From the NCBI GenBank assembly GCA_041737835.1, contig JBGSQY010000027.1: DNA of 64,000 bases; one strand, written 5' to 3'. Below are positions 31,335-40,795 of the stretch, in pieces (the stretch's first letter is position 1; each line of letters begins with the position of its first letter). Origin of the DNA: Bythopirellula sp041737835. GTDB taxonomy: Bacteria > Planctomycetota > Planctomycetia > Pirellulales > Lacipirellulaceae. The notes under the pieces are model-generated. The model did not search any database. It had not been told where the DNA came from and saw only the letters and a program-made list of their open reading frames with translations. The translations under genes were made by a program, and so were the position numbers.

Positions 31335-33365
31335 TTAGATCGACGCCGTGATGGGGGCGTTCGTTTCGACTTGCACGAGGTGGCGGGTGCCTTTGCGCAG
31401 GAGGTCTTCGATGTCGCGTTTGGGGAGTGGCTTGGAGAAGAAGTAGCCTTGGCCGAGTTCGCAATCGAGCTCGCGGAGTTGGCACAATTGCTCGTAGGTT
31501 TCGATCCCCTCGGCCACGAGCTTCACGCCGCCGTTCTTGGCGAGCATGACGATCGCTTGAACCGTCGTGGGGCTTTCGAGTTCTTTGTCCAAATTGCTCA
31601 CGAAGCTGCGGTCGAGCTTGATCGTCGAGAACGGCAACGTGTGCAGAATGCTGAGCGACGAATAGCCCGTGCCGAAGTCGTCGAGATAAAACTCGATGCC
31701 ACGTGCAGAAATGTCTTCGATGATTTCGCGGACCATGGCGAGATCGGTCATCATGGCCGACTCGGTGATTTCGAGCTTGAGCGCCGAGGGGTCGAAGTTG
31801 TGGTTGTGTAAGCACTCGTCGATCAGGTTCACGATGCGACGATTACGAAGTTGCCGGGGCGAGAGATTGATGCTGACGCTCAAATCGCGGGCTTCGGAGA
31901 GCGTGTTGCGCCAATGGCCAACTTGGTCGAGGGCCTGACGGAAGACGCTCTCGCCGATCGCGTCGATCATGCCGGTCTCTTCGGCCACCGAGATAAACGC
32001 ATCCGGCGAAAGCAATCCTTGCACCGGATGCTGCCAACGGACGAGCGCTTCCAGGCTGACGATTTCGCCCGTGATGAGCGAAACGATCGGCTGGTAGTAC
32101 ACGATGAATTGATCTTCTTCGATCGCGCGGCGGAGATCGCTTTCTAAGTTCATGCGGTGGGTGACTTGCGTGCGCATGTTCAAGTCGAACATCGACACGC
32201 AGCATTTGCCCAAATCCTTGGCGTGATACAAAGCCGTGTCGGCATCGCGGAGCATGTCGGTCGCGTCGTCGTATTCGCCGTTGCTGATGGCCACGCCGAT
32301 GCTGATGCTGGGGAGCAATTCGTTTTGATCGATTTTGACAGTTTGGCAAACCACTTCGCGGATGCGGTCGGCAATCTGCATGGCGTGCTCTTCGCCGATA
32401 ATGTTGTCCAAGAGCACAACAAACTCGTCACCGCTCAAGCGCGAAACAACGTCGTAGCCGCCGCGAATGTCGCGAGTGGTCGTGCGGAGGGCGTGGCGAA
32501 GCCGTTCGGCGATGTGCGTGAGCAATTGATCGCCCACGCGGTGGCCGAGGCTGTCGTTGACGATTTTGAAATTATCGAGATCGCAATAGAGCAGTGCGAA
32601 GTGATAGTCTTGTTGCCGTTTGCTGCGTTCAATGCACTCGTTGATGCGGTCGGAGAGCAGCATGCGATTGGGCAGGCCGGTGAGCGCGTCGTGAAACGCG
32701 ATGTGGCGGATGCGTTCGTCGGCTTCGCGGCGAGCTTCCATCTCGCGCGAGAGATGCGTGTTGGCATCGGCCAGCGATTGGACTTGCTCCTTGAGCTTGC
32801 CGTTGGCGATTTCCAGCTTCTGGGCGTGTTCTTCGAGGCTTTGTTCGAGTTCGACGGTCCGCATCGCGACCCATTTGGAGAGATTCCATTTTTCTGTCAG
32901 CGAGCAAGCGAGCTGCTTCACCTCGACCACGTCGAACGGCTTTTTGAGAATCAAAAGCCAATCGTTGATACCGAACTTGTCGAGGATCGTTTGCCACGAA
33001 TAGTCGGAATAGGCCGTGCAGATGGCGACCTGCAGGAGGGGATCGAGCCGCTTCAATTCTTGAATCGTGTGAATGCCATCCCAGCCGGGAGGCATACGGA
33101 CGTCGACGATAGCGAGCGCATAGGGATTGCCAGCCGCGTTGGCCTGGCAGACCATGTTGAAACCATCTTCGCCTTGATAGGCGGATTCGATGTCGTACTT
33201 TACCGCGTGCGAACTGACGGGAATTGCATCATCGAACAAAGCTGCCGAGAGAGAATCGAGTTCGGCATTCACGCGCGGGGGTTCCAAGATCGAACGAATG
33301 TCGGCGTGAATCGCCTCGTTGTCGTCAACGATCAGGATGCGGCGGTTTTTGAATTGCTTGGTCAT
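31335..33365 (-). CDS. Response regulator with GGDEF and EAL domains (cyclic-di-GMP turnover)
   Basis: This 676 aa protein makes or degrades cyclic di-GMP under control of a receiver domain. The start is the ATG giving MTKQFKNRRILIVDDNEAIH. Domains: REC (about 1-150; acidic DD, phospho-acceptor Asp in IVDVRMPPGWDG, Lys in ILKKPFDVV), a coiled-coil linker, GGDEF (about 225-400, signature RLSGDEFVVLL, i.e. SGDEF), and EAL (about 410-665; SLEALVRWQHP, EITESAMM, YLDDFGTGYSS, VAEGIETYEQL, all key residues present). The EAL looks active. SGDEF variants may or may not be active cyclases. It could link to motility control but is not next to flagellar genes. Its kinase is not adjacent. Confidence 0.9.
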   Translation of the reverse strand: MTKQFKNRRILIVDDNEAIHADIRSILEPPRVNAELDSLSAALFDDAIPVSSHAVKYDIESAYQGEDGFNMVCQANAAGNPYALAIVDVRMPPGWDGIHTIQELKRLDPLLQVAICTAYSDYSWQTILDKFGINDWLLILKKPFDVVEVKQLACSLTEKWNLSKWVAMRTVELEQSLEEHAQKLEIANGKLKEQVQSLADANTHLSREMEARREADERIRHIAFHDALTGLPNRMLLSDRINECIERSKRQQDYHFALLYCDLDNFKIVNDSLGHRVGDQLLTHIAERLRHALRTTTRDIRGGYDVVSRLSGDEFVVLLDNIIGEEHAMQIADRIREVVCQTVKIDQNELLPSISIGVAISNGEYDDATDMLRDADTALYHAKDLGKCCVSMFDLNMRTQVTHRMNLESDLRRAIEEDQFIVYYQPIVSLITGEIVSLEALVRWQHPVQGLLSPDAFISVAEETGMIDAIGESVFRQALDQVGHWRNTLSEARDLSVSINLSPRQLRNRRIVNLIDECLHNHNFDPSALKLEITESAMMTDLAMVREIIEDISARGIEFYLDDFGTGYSSLSILHTLPFSTIKLDRSFVSNLDKELESPTTVQAIVMLAKNGGVKLVAEGIETYEQLCQLRELDCELGQGYFFSKPLPKRDIEDLLRKGTRHLVQVETNAPITASI

Positions 33366-33835
33366 AAATGCTGTCGCGGTGGGCCGCGCGGCGCATGTCA
33401 TGGGCCGTGGAGTGATCGCTCGGGATCTCGTTTCACAGTAAGGTCTTTTCGTGGAGCGAAGTTGCCACGATCTGTCCAAACATAGTTGCGAGAATGGGCC
33501 TGCCGCGGCTGGTGGGATGCGAAAAGTACGTTGCAGCTAAGTATTTGCCCGTAGGCGGGAGGTGGTCGCACTTTTTAAAACGGGTGTGCGGATTGCAGCG
33601 GTTTTCCGCCCGTGGTTCGCGGCGGGCGTTGCGGAGGGCTCACCGAATTCAAAAACGTGCGTATTTCGCGCAAAAAACCGATTCAAACCGGCGCCGTTTC
33701 GTTCTATTGGCCAGGAGATTGGCTTAGAATGAAGGCCTCTTAAGGGAGCTTGTCTTTCCGCTTTTCGTGATGAACCTAAATTCGTTGCCGCGAGGACGAG
33801 CCTTGTTGGCGAATTCGCTTTTGAGGAAACGCAGC
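33366..33835. other. Intergenic region upstream of the sugar-dehydrogenase gene
   Basis: About 470 bp, promoters of the two divergent genes. Only general features are visible, including TAGAAT at 33725-33730 without a well-spaced -35 box. The strong ribosome site GAGGAAA at 33823-33829 precedes the chosen ATG of the next gene. Confidence 0.4.
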
Positions 33836-36800
33836 ATGAGTTGGGTGTCTCAATCCACGACGGCATGGCACCATTGGGTGGCCGTGGGGGTCTTAGCGAT
33901 CAGTGCTTGCCTCGGGCAACTGCCGAGCGTGCACGGCTATCTGATTATCGAAGAGCAATTCCTGACGGGCGGTAGTCCCGCGAGCGGTCAGTACAACACT
34001 TCGCTGGGACTCGCCGGGCAGAATCCGACCGTGGCGGGATTTAGTGGGGCGTGGTATTCGAGCAATGGTAGCGCGATGAACGTGAACGCTGGTTCGCTTT
34101 CTTATAGCAACGGCACGTATCCGAGTTCGTCGGGGGGAAGCTTGTTTAGCCCCACGAACAACAACCGCGTGCATCGGCTGCTGGACAACGCGACCAATCC
34201 GTTTCAATCGTCCTATAACGGAACCGTTTATCTGTCGTATCTTTACCAAAACTCTGCCTCGAGCAACAACAATTACATTGCCTTCGAGATGCACAACGGC
34301 GGGAATAGCGACGGCAACCGCACGTTCCATCTCGGCGTGGGGCAATCGGATTTTCTGGGTGGTTCGACGTTTGGGTTTCGCATCAATCAGAATTCTTCGT
34401 TGGCTTCACCCTTAGGGGCGCGGAATACGGCGGTGAATCTGTTTGTGATTAAGTTCGATCTTTCGTCTGCCGCGGGTGGCGATGCGATTACGGTTTGGCA
34501 GAATCCAAGTTATTCGTCGCCGCTTGATGATCCCACGGGGGGCGTGACGTTCGCGGGGTTCGATTTCTTTGCCGATCGATTGGGGGTGGGGCGGTTTACC
34601 TCGGATTCCAATTTCGATTTCTCGATTGACGAGCTGCGCGTCGGAACGCGGTTTGGCGACGTGGTACTCGACAACTTTCTGGCTTGCGATATCAACGGCA
34701 ACGGGGTGTGCAATTCGACCGACATGCGAATCTTGAGCACCAACTTGTTCAAGGCCGGGGAATATGACGACGGAGATCTCAACGGCGACGGCACGGTGGA
34801 TTTCGCAGATTATCGGTTGTTGAAAGACGATCCAGCGCGGGTCGCGGGTTTTGATCCACCGCCGTCGGGTGGATTGTTGGTACCGGAACCAACAGGCGTA
34901 GTGCTGTTGCTGATGGGACTTCCGTTACTATTGCGAAGACCACCGGCTTGCGCCGGCGGTTATGGCGGAAAAAAGAGTTCATTGGTTGTGGTGCTGCTTT
35001 TAATGGGAGCCGCGCAGAGCCTTCATGCCCAGTCGCATCCGACGGGACCGATCACGACGTTTTCTGGTGCGACGCTGCGGATGAAACGCTACGCCAGCAT
35101 TCCCACCTCGCCAATTATTTCGATGACGACCCAACCCTTGAACACCGGCAATGAAGATTTGTTCGTCACGACGCAGAACGGCAATATCTATTCGCTCCGT
35201 GACAATGGCGTGGGGGGCGTGAGTGTTTCGTCGTTTTTCAACTACAACACGGCGGTAAGCCAATTCGTTGCGAATCCGAATAACGGGTTTGTGCTTGATA
35301 ACAGTAACTCCACGCACGGCGGATTGCGGAATATTTCGTTTCATCCCGAGTTCGCGCTTAATGGCAAGTTTTATACGTCGGCGTTGGTGGATTCGCCAAG
35401 CGGCGTCGCGGGGTTGAATTATTTGGGGACGACGCTCGCCAATCCCGCCGCGGAAAGTTTGGTCGCGGAATGGACCTATGACCGGCAAGCGAATCAGGTC
35501 AGCGGCTATCGCGAGTTGTTTCGCGTGCAGATGCCGGTGTTCGATCATCCGGTCAAGCAGATGAGTTTCAATAATTTTGCCAAGCCGGGGGATGACGATT
35601 ATGGATTGCTGTACATCGCTCACGGCGACGGCAGCCAGTTTTCGACGACCGTGGGTGGCGGTGCGCCGGATAATGCGTTAGGGAAAGTTTTGCGCATCAA
35701 TCCGCTGCAGGATGGCCCGAGCCGCTACACGACGCCGGGGAATGTGTTGGCGGGGCAACCGGGTTATCTGCCAGAGATTTATACGCTGGGGCATCGCAAC
35801 CCGCATCACTTGTCGTTCGCGCGGGATGACAATGGCGACACGCATATCATTGTGGCCGAGCCGGGGCGGGATAACATCGAAGAAGTGAATGTCCTTCAGA
35901 ACGGCGGGAACTATGGCTGGTCGAGCCGCGAAGGGACTTGGGTCCAGTTGCCAGGTTCTGGCGGTTATGGTGTCGGTGTGGGGATTCAACCGCTGCCGGC
36001 CAATGAGTGGCAGCTGAACGACTTTATCTATCCCGCGGCCCAGTACGATCACGACACGTCGTTCGGCACCGGCTTCGCGGGAGTTTCCATCGCGGGTGGG
36101 TTCACGATTCAAAACAATTCGGATCCTCAGCTTCAGGATCAATATATTTTCCTCGATCACGCCAACGCCAATGGTCGGGTCTATCAGTCGGCACTCGATG
36201 AATTGCTCGGCGCGCACACGCAGCTGGCCGATGGCGAATTGCCGGCGGCTTTATCGCAGGCGGAGATCCAGCGATTGCATTTGACACTCGACGTGGACGG
36301 TGACGGCGACGTTGACCGCACGGCGGACGACATGAACTCGCTGCTACAAGTTTCGCGGAACGACAGCCGGTTTGGGCGCGGATCCAACGGCGAGATGTTC
36401 ATTTCCAGCAAGTCAACCGGACAAGTGTATTTGGTCACTAACAGCGTGCCCGACGTAGATCGGTTGACGTTGACGATCGATCGCGGCACGGGGGATATGA
36501 CGATTTCCAATTCGTCGGGCGAAGATGTTGCGATCAACTATCTGTCGGTGACTTCGCCCTCGGGTTCGATTGCCCCGTTAGAGCTTCAAGCGTTGGGTGC
36601 GGGCTGGAATCTGGGGGGTGGCAATACATCGCAATACGCCATTCAGAAGAATGCCTCGGGCTCGCTCAATTTCACAGGCGTGACGAACGCCGATTTGGGG
36701 GATGCCTACGACGCACAGCTGTTTGCCTTTGAGACGCCCGCGGGGGAGGACGTGGCGTTTGTGTTTGAAACCGCTGACGGTGTAGAGGTGTTGGGGAACG

Positions 36801-37417
36801 TGGTGTACACGGGCGAGTCGCAGGTGCGTGACACGATAGTGATGACGGTCAATCTAGCGAATGGCGAAGCCGTGGTTCGCAATGAAACGCCGTTCTCGCA
36901 AGAGGTGGAAGCTTACACGATCACATCGCCATTGGGGTCACTCAATTTTGAGGGATGGAATTCCTTCGAGATGCAGGGAATCGACGACGGTGATTGGTTT
37001 GCCACTCCGCCGGAAGAAGAGATGAACCGCCTCACGGAAGTACAGGACCTCGGTACGACGACTTTTGATGAGAATACGAGCTATACCCTGGGCGAAATTT
37101 ATGTGCTGGGTGGGCAGCGTGATCTGACGTTCGAATTCCTGCTTGCCGGGGAAGGTGAATTGCGCGAAGGTTTGGTCGTGTATCTGTTGCCGGGTGATTT
37201 CGACGGTGATTTGGATGTCGACGGCCGTGATTTTCTCGCCTGGCAGCGGGGTGGGTCGCCGAATCCGTTCAGTGCCGAGGATCTCTCCTCTTGGGAAGAG
37301 AACTATGGCATAGACGTTTTGCTACCGCTCGCTGTCTTGAATGTGCCAGAACCGGCGAGTTTGGTTTTGGTAGGAATGCTGGTCGGTTTTGTCACACAAC
37401 GTCGTCGGAATTTTTAG
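33836..37417 (+). CDS. Two secreted proteins in one frame: dockerin/PEP-CTERM protein fused to PQQ-type sugar dehydrogenase with dockerin/PEP-CTERM
   Basis: A 1193 aa ORF. The ATG at 33836 is preferred because GAGGAAA precedes it; an ATG 22 codons upstream is possible. Residues about 1-30 are a signal peptide. Then come a beta-rich domain (about 35-280), a dockerin-like Ca-binding segment (about 284-340, CDINGNGVCNSTDMR then DLNGDGTVDFADYRLL) and a complete PEP-CTERM (VPEPTGVVLLLMGLPLLLRR at about 349-368). Directly after it, about 377-398 is a second signal-like segment (KKSSLVVVLLLMGAAQSLHA). A soluble aldose-sugar-dehydrogenase-like propeller follows (HGGLRNISFHPEF, YTLGHRNPHHLSF, GGNYGWSSREGTW), then a second dockerin segment (from about 1119) and PEP-CTERM (VPEPASLVLVGMLVGF). 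It looks like two proteins joined in frame, at a palindrome (34939-34960). Confidence 0.82.
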   Translation: MSWVSQSTTAWHHWVAVGVLAISACLGQLPSVHGYLIIEEQFLTGGSPASGQYNTSLGLAGQNPTVAGFSGAWYSSNGSAMNVNAGSLSYSNGTYPSSSGGSLFSPTNNNRVHRLLDNATNPFQSSYNGTVYLSYLYQNSASSNNNYIAFEMHNGGNSDGNRTFHLGVGQSDFLGGSTFGFRINQNSSLASPLGARNTAVNLFVIKFDLSSAAGGDAITVWQNPSYSSPLDDPTGGVTFAGFDFFADRLGVGRFTSDSNFDFSIDELRVGTRFGDVVLDNFLACDINGNGVCNSTDMRILSTNLFKAGEYDDGDLNGDGTVDFADYRLLKDDPARVAGFDPPPSGGLLVPEPTGVVLLLMGLPLLLRRPPACAGGYGGKKSSLVVVLLLMGAAQSLHAQSHPTGPITTFSGATLRMKRYASIPTSPIISMTTQPLNTGNEDLFVTTQNGNIYSLRDNGVGGVSVSSFFNYNTAVSQFVANPNNGFVLDNSNSTHGGLRNISFHPEFALNGKFYTSALVDSPSGVAGLNYLGTTLANPAAESLVAEWTYDRQANQVSGYRELFRVQMPVFDHPVKQMSFNNFAKPGDDDYGLLYIAHGDGSQFSTTVGGGAPDNALGKVLRINPLQDGPSRYTTPGNVLAGQPGYLPEIYTLGHRNPHHLSFARDDNGDTHIIVAEPGRDNIEEVNVLQNGGNYGWSSREGTWVQLPGSGGYGVGVGIQPLPANEWQLNDFIYPAAQYDHDTSFGTGFAGVSIAGGFTIQNNSDPQLQDQYIFLDHANANGRVYQSALDELLGAHTQLADGELPAALSQAEIQRLHLTLDVDGDGDVDRTADDMNSLLQVSRNDSRFGRGSNGEMFISSKSTGQVYLVTNSVPDVDRLTLTIDRGTGDMTISNSSGEDVAINYLSVTSPSGSIAPLELQALGAGWNLGGGNTSQYAIQKNASGSLNFTGVTNADLGDAYDAQLFAFETPAGEDVAFVFETADGVEVLGNVVYTGESQVRDTIVMTVNLANGEAVVRNETPFSQEVEAYTITSPLGSLNFEGWNSFEMQGIDDGDWFATPPEEEMNRLTEVQDLGTTTFDENTSYTLGEIYVLGGQRDLTFEFLLAGEGELREGLVVYLLPGDFDGDLDVDGRDFLAWQRGGSPNPFSAEDLSSWEENYGIDVLLPLAVLNVPEPASLVLVGMLVGFVTQRRRNF
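34939..34960. repeat. Palindromic repeat at the junction of the two fused proteins
   Basis: Left arm ACCACCGGC, loop TTGC, right arm GCCGGCGGT, one mismatch. It sits just where the first PEP-CTERM protein should end after its basic residues (LLRR), and before the second signal-like segment. It encodes PPACAGG in the fused frame. The run of six A's at 34969-34974 follows it. Confidence 0.75.
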
Positions 37418-37420
37418 GAA

Positions 37421-37469
37421 CGCTAATTACCACTAATCAACGCTAATAAATTATTAGTGGAGGTTAGCG
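37421..37469. terminator. Inverted repeat between two convergent genes, probable bidirectional terminator
   Basis: The arms CGCTAATTACCACTAAT (37421-37437) and ATTAGTGGAGGTTAGCG (37453-37469) pair except for three central positions. It starts 4 bp after the stop of the sugar-dehydrogenase ORF and ends 21 bp before the stop of the SDR gene. It has no long T-run, so termination is inferred from position. Confidence 0.5.
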
Positions 37470-37490
37470 AAGATAAGTGTTCAGCGATTC

Positions 37491-38297
37491 TTACTTGCTT
37501 GTCATTTTCTTGAGCAGCCAATCGCCAAGCTTTGGTGACAACGCAGCGAGTGCCATCAAGAGGCGGGCTTTGCCAGGAACGATCAACTCGGGATCGCGCC
37601 GTTCGCAAGCAGTGAGAATTTGCTCGGCGAGCCCGTCGGGGTCGAGGCTGCTGATCTTGGCACCGCCCCCGGGTTGAGAGGCTTCTGCGGGAAGGTTCTC
37701 GGGAGTTTGGTAACGCGGCGCGCCTTCCTTGCGTGTGATCGGGCCGGGGCAAACCAAGAGCACGTGCAGCCCCTGCGGTCCTAGTTCTAAACGCAACTGC
37801 TGCGAATAAGCGCTCACGGCGTACTTCGTGGCGGGGTAGCTGCCGTAGTAGCGAGTCGCGATTTTGCCCGCGAGCGAGCTGATGTTGACGAGATGCCCTT
37901 GGCGTTCGATCAACGTGGGAGCGAACGCGCGGGTCATCCGCACCATGGTCAGAAAGTTGACATCCCAGAGGTGCTCAAAATCTTCGGGGGTTGTTTCCAG
38001 GATTGCCGAGCGGGTGGATTGGCCCACGCAGTTGCACAAGAAGTCGAGCCCGCCGAATTGTGTGCGGACGGCTTCGGCGATGCGATCGACGTCGTCTTGC
38101 ACGGTAACGTCCCCTGGCAGCGCGAACGCTTGGCCGCCGGTAGCTTGCAAGAGATCGACGGCCTCGTTAAGTGGGCCAGCGCTTCGTGCATTCATCAAGA
38201 CAGTCGCGCCGTGACTGACGAGCGCGCGTGAAATGGCGAGCCCCAAGCCGCCCGAGGCTCCCGTTACCAAGCCAATTTTATTTTCCCAATAATTCAT
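37491..38297 (-). CDS. Short-chain dehydrogenase/reductase (SDR)
   Basis: A 268 aa NAD(P)-dependent oxidoreductase of the classical SDR type, starting MNYWENKIGLVTGASGGLGLAI with cofactor motif TGASGGLG. The structural motif NNAG is replaced by CNCVGQS, but the position is kept. The catalytic Ser lies in LVNISSLAGK, and the catalytic pair Y-x-x-x-K is SYPATKYAVSAYSQQLR. The C-terminus (from about residue 180) is longer than in the simplest members and includes a proline-rich loop. The substrate is unknown. It is a lone gene convergent with the sugar dehydrogenase and divergent from pyruvate kinase. Confidence 0.88.
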   Translation of the reverse strand: MNYWENKIGLVTGASGGLGLAISRALVSHGATVLMNARSAGPLNEAVDLLQATGGQAFALPGDVTVQDDVDRIAEAVRTQFGGLDFLCNCVGQSTRSAILETTPEDFEHLWDVNFLTMVRMTRAFAPTLIERQGHLVNISSLAGKIATRYYGSYPATKYAVSAYSQQLRLELGPQGLHVLLVCPGPITRKEGAPRYQTPENLPAEASQPGGGAKISSLDPDGLAEQILTACERRDPELIVPGKARLLMALAALSPKLGDWLLKKMTSK

Positions 38298-38517
38298 GTC
38301 GCTTGCGGCTGCGGCCACAATAAGTTCCGTCTGTACTATTTGTAATGCTAATGATGTCTGCAAAGTTTCGCTTGTCTAGCGGCAAAATGCGACATGCGCT
38401 AGGACTTTCATAAAGAAACCTAGGCTTGGGGAGGTGTTCACCACGAAATTGTCGCCGACGTGGCCACCCCGTGTGAGACGAAACATATTCCCTTGACGGC
38501 GACTTAGGGCCACAATA

Positions 38518-40101
38518 ATGGCGACGACGACCAACCACGTGCCCACCGGCACGTCCCCCTCCTACCTGACGAATCTCACCGGCGGCCTAGACCAGATAGA
38601 GCATCTTATGGACGAGTACGATTTGCCGCTTGAACGAATTCAAACCGCCCGTACGAAGATCGTGGCGACGGTTGGGCCTTCGTGCCGCGAGCCAATTCAG
38701 TTGGCAGCTTTGGCGAAGCTGGGGGCAAAGGTCTTTCGTTTAAATATGGCCCATGGTGGTCCCGAGGTGCAGCAGGAGCACGTTAACCGTATTCGCCAGG
38801 TGAGCGAAGACATCAACGAGCCGCTGGCGATCCTGGTCGACCTGGCGGGGCCGAAGTTCCGTTTGCGCGAACTCCCCAACGACCATATTTTCTGCCAACG
38901 TGATGAGACATTCTTTTTCGTCAAAAGCGAGCCGACCGATCCCCACGAATTGGTGACCAGTTACGAACCACTCATTGATGAACTGACGGTAGGTGATCAG
39001 GTGATGCTCGCCGACGGCACGGTCAGCATGGTCGTCGAAGAATTGATGCCGGATCGCGCGCGGTTGCGGGTTTTGCAACAGGGGATCATTCGCAGTCGGC
39101 AAGGTATCAATTTGCCGGGAGTTAGACTGAGTGCCCCCGCGATCAGCGTCGAGGATCATCAGCATGCAATTTGGGCTGCCAAGGCCGGGGCCGACTTTGT
39201 GAGCTTGAGCTTTGTGCGTTCGCCCGACGAAGTGCGGACATTGAAAGATATTTTGCGTTCGAGCAGTTCACAGGCTCGCGTGATTGCCAAAATCGAAAAA
39301 CGCGAAGCGCTTGAACGGTTGGAAGAAATCGTCATGGAATCGGACGGCATCATGGTCGCGCGGGGCGACTTGGGTGTTGAGATCGACGTTGCCGAAATGC
39401 CGATCGCTCAGAAACGGATCATTCGCATGTGTCAGGAGTATCACAAGCCGGTGATCATCGCCACACAGATGCTCGATAGCATGCACGAATCGCAGCGGCC
39501 GACGCGGGCCGAAGTGACCGACGTGGCGAACGCGATTCTGGATGGAGCCGACGCTTGTATGCTTTCAGGGGAAACGGCGATTGGCAAGCACCCTCACAAA
39601 GTCGTCGAGATGATGAATCGCATCGCGCTGGCGACCGAGGCGAGCATGTTCGATCAACCACTGCGTGCTCCGAGCAAGAAAAAAGTTGATGGCCTGCATG
39701 AAGTGACCAGTGCAGTGGTGCGTGGCGCGGGAACGATGGCTCATACGCTCAAAGCCAAACTGGTGGTCGTGGCGAGCCATTCGGGTCGCACGGCGTTAGC
39801 GTTGTCGCAACTACGGAATTTTGTGCCGACCGTCGGTGTGAGCGGCAAAGAATCGACGCTTCGCCAAATGTGTCTTTATTGGGGCGTGACACCGCTGCGG
39901 AATGCACCGGCGGAGAACGTCGAACAGCTGATCAAGCAAATCGAAGACTGGACCTGCCGCGTGGGTTTGACAGTGAACGGCGACCGGATTGTCGTAGTGG
40001 GTGGGTCGCATTTGACCGCCCAGGCAGGCAAGATGGGCAGCGCCGCGCATGATGTGGTAATGGTCCACGAAGTGTCCTGCACACCACCGCCTGCCGCATG
40101 A
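38518..40101 (+). CDS. pyk: Pyruvate kinase
   Basis: It converts phosphoenolpyruvate and ADP to pyruvate and ATP at the end of glycolysis. The 527 aa product carries the barrel motifs TKIVATVGPSCREP, LGAKVFRLNMAHGG (a Ser normal in RLNFSHG is Ala here), IAKIEKREALERLEEI, IMVARGDLGVEI and VIIATQMLDSM. The C-terminal domain (GAGTMAHTLKAKLVVVASHSGRTAL) has the regulatory fold. An N-terminal extension of about 45 residues precedes the first barrel strand, longer than usual. It is a lone gene; the next gene starts about 310 bp downstream. Confidence 0.95.
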   Translation: MATTTNHVPTGTSPSYLTNLTGGLDQIEHLMDEYDLPLERIQTARTKIVATVGPSCREPIQLAALAKLGAKVFRLNMAHGGPEVQQEHVNRIRQVSEDINEPLAILVDLAGPKFRLRELPNDHIFCQRDETFFFVKSEPTDPHELVTSYEPLIDELTVGDQVMLADGTVSMVVEELMPDRARLRVLQQGIIRSRQGINLPGVRLSAPAISVEDHQHAIWAAKAGADFVSLSFVRSPDEVRTLKDILRSSSSQARVIAKIEKREALERLEEIVMESDGIMVARGDLGVEIDVAEMPIAQKRIIRMCQEYHKPVIIATQMLDSMHESQRPTRAEVTDVANAILDGADACMLSGETAIGKHPHKVVEMMNRIALATEASMFDQPLRAPSKKKVDGLHEVTSAVVRGAGTMAHTLKAKLVVVASHSGRTALALSQLRNFVPTVGVSGKESTLRQMCLYWGVTPLRNAPAENVEQLIKQIEDWTCRVGLTVNGDRIVVVGGSHLTAQAGKMGSAAHDVVMVHEVSCTPPPAA

Positions 40102-40414
40102 AGCAGTTGTGGGTGGTCGGTTCTTGCTCGCAGCTTGTAGCAGAAATGCTCTTCTCCTCGGAAAGTAAGCGCGCTTACGAATAATCCGCCTTGTGTAGGT
40201 GGCGTGCATTTCCAAGTTGCAAGGTCGTGTTTGCATAACACGTAATATCCTTCTGCGCAAAATCTAGAGTTAGGGCCTGAGCGGAAGCGGTTGCCAGAAT
40301 TTGTAATGTATGACCCTGCTGACAGGCTGGAAACTTCTTACTAAGCTATAATTCCTCTGTAATAAGAATCCCTCCTCTCCCTTGCATCGCAAAGCTCCCC
40401 TCCAGGTCATCGCG
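40102..40414. other. Intergenic region between pyk and the STAS-like pair
   Basis: About 310 bp. It includes a 14-bp perfect palindrome GTAAGCGCGCTTAC at 40165-40178, which could be an operator. The rest shows no gene or RNA signature. A TATAAT box lies at 40347-40352 (CTATAATTCC), about 65 bp before the next start. Confidence 0.4.
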
Positions 40415-40783
40415 ATGAGCGTTACCACGACAATTGGCCCGTCTGGCAAGTATCTCGTCTGCCGCGTGGATGAGCCGGTTACCGCTGAGGTGGTTTTTGA
40501 GATGATTCGTCAACTGGATGAATTGGCCGATCAGACTGGGATCCGTCACCGTCTCATCGATCCGCGGGGGATGCCCAATATGATGTCCGTCGCAGCCAAC
40601 TACGACCTGGCCTACAAGGACATGGAAGAGTTGAAGATCGACCGTTCGACAAAAATTGCTTCGCTGCGCTTACCCACGGATACCGTCGATGACTTTGCTT
40701 CGACGGCGATCAAGAACGCGGGTTACAATCTGCGCATGTTTTCTGATGAAGCCGAGGCGATTGCCTGGCTGGAAGAAGATTAA
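40415..40783 (+). CDS. STAS/SpoIIAA-like protein, first of a tandem pair
   Basis: This 122 aa cytoplasmic protein starts at the ATG of MSVTTTIGPSGKYLVCRV (an in-frame TTG further upstream has no support). The alternation of strands and helices, and the segment HRLIDPRGMPNMMSVAANYDLAYKDMEELKIDRSTK, resembles SpoIIAA-like/STAS-type domains that bind lipids or partner proteins. It shares NYDLAYK-ELEEL-I-RSTK with the following gene, and lies 12 bp before it. No phospho-acceptor can be pointed out with confidence. The function is unknown. Confidence 0.6.
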   Translation: MSVTTTIGPSGKYLVCRVDEPVTAEVVFEMIRQLDELADQTGIRHRLIDPRGMPNMMSVAANYDLAYKDMEELKIDRSTKIASLRLPTDTVDDFASTAIKNAGYNLRMFSDEAEAIAWLEED

Positions 40784-40795
40784 TCCGACCTTGAT

